From: a virus
Direction: 5' to 3' (one strand)
DNA: 64,000 nucleotides
Virus record (IMG/VR): IMGVR_UViG_3300019762_000007
Coordinates: 24,713-88,712 of that record
Shown: piece by piece, positions 59,608 to 64,000 of the stretch
How the letters are laid out: each line of letters opens with the position of its first letter
Numbering within the stretch: position 1 is the stretch's first letter
Notes under the pieces: generated by a model
The model's database searches: none
Told to the model about the DNA's origin: nothing
The model's input: only the letters and a program-made list of their open reading frames with translations
Translations under genes and position numbers: made by a program

Positions 59608-61294
59608 ATATAAATAACCAGTTATATCTCTTTGCTGTATTTGTTGGACTCACTTGCATATTTTCTAATACCCATATCTTTTCAGCAGTACTCCAAGAAG
59701 TAGCTAATGTAGTTAAGTTTCCTTCATCTAAATCATGAGAAAATCCAGATGGTTGTTGAAATACACCATTAGTTACAGTTTCATTAGCTGATGTAGAGTA
59801 ATCCACTTCTTTAATATAAGTGGTTTTCAGTAGATTTCTATTTTCAAACAGCGTATTTATACTATCTGTTACATTTTGTACAGATAAAGAAGTGTTTTTA
59901 AAACTATACCATCTCCATTTAGCTTGTACATAGTTTATCACGGCTCCAAAATTTCCTCTAACAGCAAGACCATTTATTGTAAAAGTACCTCCAAGATTTT
60001 TATCGATGAGTGCTGCTACAGTGCACGAACTTAGTGTACTCATGTCTTCTATATTACCAGTTAAATAATCACTTTCAATCTCTAACCAAGTTAGTTTAGG
60101 TGTATTAAACATGTAGTTGTGATCACTCCATTTACCAGTTACATTGGGTACCTTAAATATATGCCTCTCATATAAAGGAGCGTAAGGTTTAGCTATAAGT
60201 TCTGTTAGGCTTCCTGTTATTCCACTAGAGTTTAAAGCAAATTGTCTAAACCTATAAGGATTTCCTACAGTAAATGGGACATCCCCAAATATTGCAATAT
60301 CACCTACTATATTATCATTTTTATAAAACATATAAAAACTTCTAAGCCTTACTACACCATTGTCCCTTAGTATAGATAGCTCAAATGCCTCTTTTTCTCC
60401 TGGAACATACCACTCAAATAAAGGATATTGTATAGTATTGTCCCATGATCCTGTAATACCAGACTCATTAATTTGTAGCCTTACTAATGATAGATTACTG
60501 TTACTAGTTATAGTTCTTATGTCTCCTACTAATTCTGGATTTTGTTGTGCAGTAAACAATGCTACATTAGTTGATAGTATAGAGTTTGTTATATCAGCTT
60601 TTATATTACAAGCTCCCAGTGTTACGTCAGTGAGCGAACTACTTGATAATGCCTTGTTTACATATTGTTTATACTCTGTCCCATTATTTATATATACCTG
60701 ATTTATATAACCAGATAAATAAAGTTCTGTTAAATTTACTTGAGAGTTTATACCAGATATAAGATTTTTACTCTCGTCTAATAATGTTTTTCTTAGATAA
60801 ATGCTCTTCAATTGTGCAAAATCACCAAAGTTTATGGTGTTGTGTGTAGTAGCACTTGAATTATAAACGTAAATTGATTCTAATGCTGACATATTACTAA
60901 TAGTAGCATTCCAGTAAAAACTTATAGGTAAATACTCCCCTCCTATTCTCTTTATATTAGACAAATCCCCTTTTATATTTATAGTATATACCCCATTTGT
61001 ATATCCTACAGTTATTGGGGTACTTGATGTAACCTCTTCATAATTTGTACCATTTCCAAAATCAATATATACTTTTTTTAAATGGTCGTTATAATCATGA
61101 AGCTCTATAATTATTTTATTAGTTTGTGAGAGTGTCCTATTTATAGTGAATAATGGTAACCATTCTTCTACTACATATATAGAACTATTTCTTTTTATAG
61201 CTTTTATCCCTTTTATACTAGAATCTTCTTTTAATAGAGTAGCAGAGTTTATAACTCCGCTACTTTTAATCTTTATATCTTTAATAGGTATCAT
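59594..61294 (-). CDS. Tail-region protein with leucine-rich-repeat-like pattern
   Basis: A 566-residue protein. Residues about 130-420 have recurring strands with L-x2-L-x-L and G-I/N-I spacing (LKSIYLRKTLL, LTELYLSGYI, LVRLQINESGITGSW, LTWLEIESDYLTGNI), suggesting a beta-solenoid of LRR type. The rest is Asn- and Tyr-rich. Encoded between the tail fibre and the M15 peptidase, it may be the receptor-binding or tip protein. Codon use is AT-rich. Confidence 0.55.
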   Translation of the reverse strand: MIPIKDIKIKSSGVINSATLLKEDSSIKGIKAIKRNSSIYVVEEWLPLFTINRTLSQTNKIIIELHDYNDHLKKVYIDFGNGTNYEEVTSSTPITVGYTNGVYTINIKGDLSNIKRIGGEYLPISFYWNATISNMSALESIYVYNSSATTHNTINFGDFAQLKSIYLRKTLLDESKNLISGINSQVNLTELYLSGYINQVYINNGTEYKQYVNKALSSSSLTDVTLGACNIKADITNSILSTNVALFTAQQNPELVGDIRTITSNSNLSLVRLQINESGITGSWDNTIQYPLFEWYVPGEKEAFELSILRDNGVVRLRSFYMFYKNDNIVGDIAIFGDVPFTVGNPYRFRQFALNSSGITGSLTELIAKPYAPLYERHIFKVPNVTGKWSDHNYMFNTPKLTWLEIESDYLTGNIEDMSTLSSCTVAALIDKNLGGTFTINGLAVRGNFGAVINYVQAKWRWYSFKNTSLSVQNVTDSINTLFENRNLLKTTYIKEVDYSTSANETVTNGVFQQPSGFSHDLDEGNLTTLATSWSTAEKIWVLENMQVSPTNTAKRYNWLFIYDGK

Positions 61295-64000
61295 ACTTCT
61301 GGTGTTTGTAATGCATCTATTTGTGCTTGTAAATTACTTATCAGTGCATCTACTTCTACTTTAGTGTATGTAGTAGCTTTTTCTGCCCTGTCATCTATAA
61401 GTGCATTAATTTCTATTTTTGTATATTCTATTCCTGGTGCAGAGTAAAATATAGTACCATCCTCTTTTGTAAGAGCTGTAGCCTCATCTACCCACTCATC
61501 TAGTAATACTGAAGGAGCAGTATCTTTCCATTTAGGAAGACCAGTTTCTAAAGTTAATACCTGTCCGTCTGTGCCTAAAGTAGGGGCTGTGATTTTTGAG
61601 TCAACTTTATTGTCAATTTCTACTTTAGTATACGTATCAGGTATTAAGTTATCAATCTCTGTTTTATTATAATAATCTTCTAATGTAGTAGAAAGAGACG
61701 ACTCAGTGACTGGTATTTTAGCAATTTCTTCTATAGGCTTAAATACATAGTTATATGTATCTATCTCTGATTGATTGGTCACTTCAGTTATACTAGAGGT
61801 TACATCAAATATTGTAGCAGAATCTAATAAACTGAAAGATGTTGCATCTGCCGTAAGTTTTACCATTACCTTATCAGAAGCTGCGCCTACTATTCTTAGA
61901 CGGATTTCCTCTATATAAATTAAGTCGATACTGCTGTTACTTAATATTGTTATTTTAGGTGAAGATCCTCCTACCACAGAACATCTTACACCACCTCCAT
62001 CAGAAATACCACTGCACCACATAGTAAACTCTCCTGAAGATATATTTTTCTGATTTGTAAAGACAAAATATCTACTTACTGCTGAAGGAGTAAGACTATA
62101 ACTCTTTGTAATGTCTTTTAATCTATATTTACTAGAAAGTGCAATATTTCCTTCATATAAATCCTTAGCTGAAAAATCCTCTAAAATATTACCATTTACA
62201 CTAGCTTTACCTTCTAATAGTGTAGTAATCTCCGCTTTAGTATTATACAAATCATCATGATTGTGAGCATCTGCTGGCATTGAAGCTAACTCTACACCTT
62301 TTTCTAGTTTTCCTATAGCTATACTTATACTATCATCAATGCTTATAGCTTCTTTAGCTAGAGCTTTACCATAAGTTACGCCCATAGTTAGATCGTCAGC
62401 AGTATCAGGTATATCAGGTTTATTTAATAACTCTGCATCCCCAGAAGTAGCGTCCCAATCTGTCTTTACATTCTTTTGGGCATCTGCTGGAGCGTGAGCA
62501 CTCTGACTATGAGAGTAAGCGTCATATATTTTACTAAGTTCGTCTGCTGATATATGAATTTTTCCAGCTCCCTGAAGAGCCATAGAATCGTGGTCCAGGG
62601 TAGAGGATACATTATAAGATACTTGAGCTACATTATCAATTTGTTTATATGTACCATCACCGCTTGTAATAAGTCTACCTAAATAAACATGCTGAGATGA
62701 AATATATTGTGGTACAGAAGGTCTATCAAGATGCTCTCTAGCTAATGCTAAAGAGTCAAATTGAAACTCATCTACTAAAACTGTAGCATAGTTCCTGTCA
62801 GTACCTACATATCTATATACCCAAGCTACCATATACTTATCAACACCTCCAGATTGTAATGTACCAGTAGCAACATCTGAATATTTACCTATAGGGATAG
62901 TAGCTGAATGCGCTGTATACAACCAGGACCTATCTGTATTATAGTAATGGATATCGAATAAAACAGTGTTAGGATCAGCAGAAGAATCAAATTGATTCAT
63001 GTCAGTAGTTATAACACCTTTCCATACTGTACCACCATTTATAAATAAATTATCAGAGCCTCCTATAGATGCCTCAAGACCGTTTTCAATTTCATGTCTA
63101 TTTATTCTTACATCTTTGTTGTGAAGCTTATTAGGAAGGCCTTCAGAGATTCCTATCCACTCTGTAACATATAATCTAGTCTCTGCTCTAAGAAGTGAAA
63201 TAACTGGTAGTATATTGGACTCTTTAATGTCAGCTTTATTAGTATCAACAAAATATTCAGCACCTATAGCTGTCTTACGTATCTTAACATAGTACATTAC
63301 AAGCTCTTGTGGGAATGATACGTTTTCCACTCCTGCCACATTAAGCTTAAGTATCTTACCATAATGACTTGCATTATCATAAATAGAGACTAATACAGGC
63401 AATAAATTTATAGTCCCGTCTCCATTGTCAGTGTACGTTACTGTAGACCTAGATAGACCAGCATTTTGATAAACTTCTTCTTTTACATGAACATTAGGAA
63501 CTTCCAAAGACTCATCTAATGGCGCATAGCCTCCAGCAGCTCCTTTATTAACTATTTGTTCAAAAGAAGAACTGTCCATCCCATCTAATAAATCACTATC
63601 AGGAGCCTTACCACCAGTAGCAGCATCACCAGTCAATCCTTTAGGACCTCTCCACATATAACCTTCTGACCAATCCCCAGAAGTAGATGATAGTTTCTTA
63701 TACATTAATCCTGAGTTATCATCTAAGAATAAGAAGTCCTTAGCAGAGTCGTCATACAAATCTTTATCGACATAAGTTCCAGAAGCATCAGGGAATCCTA
63801 CTTTACCTACTTCTCCGTCATTACCAGCTATGCCATCAATTCCTTGAGCACCTCTAACATTAATAGCAGACGATGCAAACAATGTATAACCTAAAGGACC
63901 TACATATAATGCTTGTTCTATATTGTAAGGCTTACTTCCACTTCCTCCTACCCAATCTACTACTTTAAGAACTGACTTGTAATTGTCAATAAACTCTATA
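61291..64000 (-). CDS. Tail fibre protein, partial (runs off the window)
   Basis: The frame is open from the window edge to a stop at 61291, at least 902 residues. A TTG at 63882 is not a real start, since the frame continues upstream without a stop (reading IEFIDNYKSVLKVVDWVG at the edge). A short collagen-like stretch RGAQGIDGIAGNDGEVGK is followed by strand-rich domains. The C-terminal half has the repeat (Y)TKxEIDxLI at least five times near the end, a known phage-fibre motif. It binds the host surface. Confidence 0.8.
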   Translation of the reverse strand, partial: IEFIDNYKSVLKVVDWVGGSGSKPYNIEQALYVGPLGYTLFASSAINVRGAQGIDGIAGNDGEVGKVGFPDASGTYVDKDLYDDSAKDFLFLDDNSGLMYKKLSSTSGDWSEGYMWRGPKGLTGDAATGGKAPDSDLLDGMDSSSFEQIVNKGAAGGYAPLDESLEVPNVHVKEEVYQNAGLSRSTVTYTDNGDGTINLLPVLVSIYDNASHYGKILKLNVAGVENVSFPQELVMYYVKIRKTAIGAEYFVDTNKADIKESNILPVISLLRAETRLYVTEWIGISEGLPNKLHNKDVRINRHEIENGLEASIGGSDNLFINGGTVWKGVITTDMNQFDSSADPNTVLFDIHYYNTDRSWLYTAHSATIPIGKYSDVATGTLQSGGVDKYMVAWVYRYVGTDRNYATVLVDEFQFDSLALAREHLDRPSVPQYISSQHVYLGRLITSGDGTYKQIDNVAQVSYNVSSTLDHDSMALQGAGKIHISADELSKIYDAYSHSQSAHAPADAQKNVKTDWDATSGDAELLNKPDIPDTADDLTMGVTYGKALAKEAISIDDSISIAIGKLEKGVELASMPADAHNHDDLYNTKAEITTLLEGKASVNGNILEDFSAKDLYEGNIALSSKYRLKDITKSYSLTPSAVSRYFVFTNQKNISSGEFTMWCSGISDGGGVRCSVVGGSSPKITILSNSSIDLIYIEEIRLRIVGAASDKVMVKLTADATSFSLLDSATIFDVTSSITEVTNQSEIDTYNYVFKPIEEIAKIPVTESSLSTTLEDYYNKTEIDNLIPDTYTKVEIDNKVDSKITAPTLGTDGQVLTLETGLPKWKDTAPSVLLDEWVDEATALTKEDGTIFYSAPGIEYTKIEINALIDDRAEKATTYTKVEVDALISNLQAQIDALQTPEV

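Noticed and set aside
12724-63690. Recurring 9-mer CCAGAAGTA across the window
   Set aside because: In most cases it is the in-frame codons for Pro-Glu-Val, so it reflects codon use rather than a signal.

Overview
This 64-kb window is a piece of a large, AT-rich, tailed double-stranded DNA phage genome, most likely a crAss-like phage (Crassvirales) of a Bacteroidetes host. The evidence is a giant protein with an RNA-polymerase-type DFDYD metal loop, the order terminase - portal - scaffold-like - major capsid, a family A DNA polymerase working with a DnaB-like helicase, primase and Sak4-like ATPase, rIIA/rIIB-like proteins, and host-type promoters of the TTTG-N19-TAnnTTTG class. Both TAA and TAG are used as ordinary stops, so I see no sign of stop-codon reassignment here.

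Layout. (1) 1-11.6 kb, minus strand: packaging and head operon, read leftwards from a good host-type promoter at about 11.6 kb: three small genes, a 49-residue gene, a TerS-position gene, TerL (with an intein), portal, scaffold-like protein, major capsid protein and one more virion-type gene. (2) 11.56-11.79 kb: divergent control region with a GC-rich imperfect palindrome. (3) 11.8-26.6 kb, plus strand: an accessory or early region of about 30 small genes (several zinc-ribbon proteins, an acyl-carrier-protein-like protein lacking its serine, a phosphoribosyltransferase-like protein, an 828-residue modular protein), separated by many hairpins and tRNA-like elements, several with abnormal anticodon regions. 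(4) 26.7-33.8 kb: one giant RNA polymerase gene. (5) 33.8-59.0 kb, plus strand: replication and nucleotide metabolism: DNA polymerase A (group I intron), glutaredoxin, SF2 helicase, DnaB-like helicase, Sak4-like ATPase with an SSB-like partner, primase, lytic enzyme, dUTPase, rIIA and rIIB (the latter with a group I intron), PD-(D/E)XK nuclease, 5'-3' exonuclease, class II ribonucleotide reductase (intein), RyR-domain protein, ThyX-like protein and DNA ligase. (6) 59.1-64 kb, minus strand: M15 peptidase, LRR-like tail protein and a collagen-like tail fibre that runs off the window, meeting the plus block at a strong terminator.

The genes form an almost complete phage replisome with its own dNTP supply, plus packaging and adsorption modules. 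Four conserved genes each carry a LAGLIDADG-type selfish element (two inteins, two group I introns), and I could place all splice junctions from the reading frames and, for the introns, from P1 pairing. The most unusual part is the RNA-rich stretch between 15.7 and 25.5 kb. It holds tRNA-like genes with shortened, enlarged or interrupted anticodon regions, one possible circularly permuted tRNA-like element, and two large multi-helix RNAs that match nothing I recognise.
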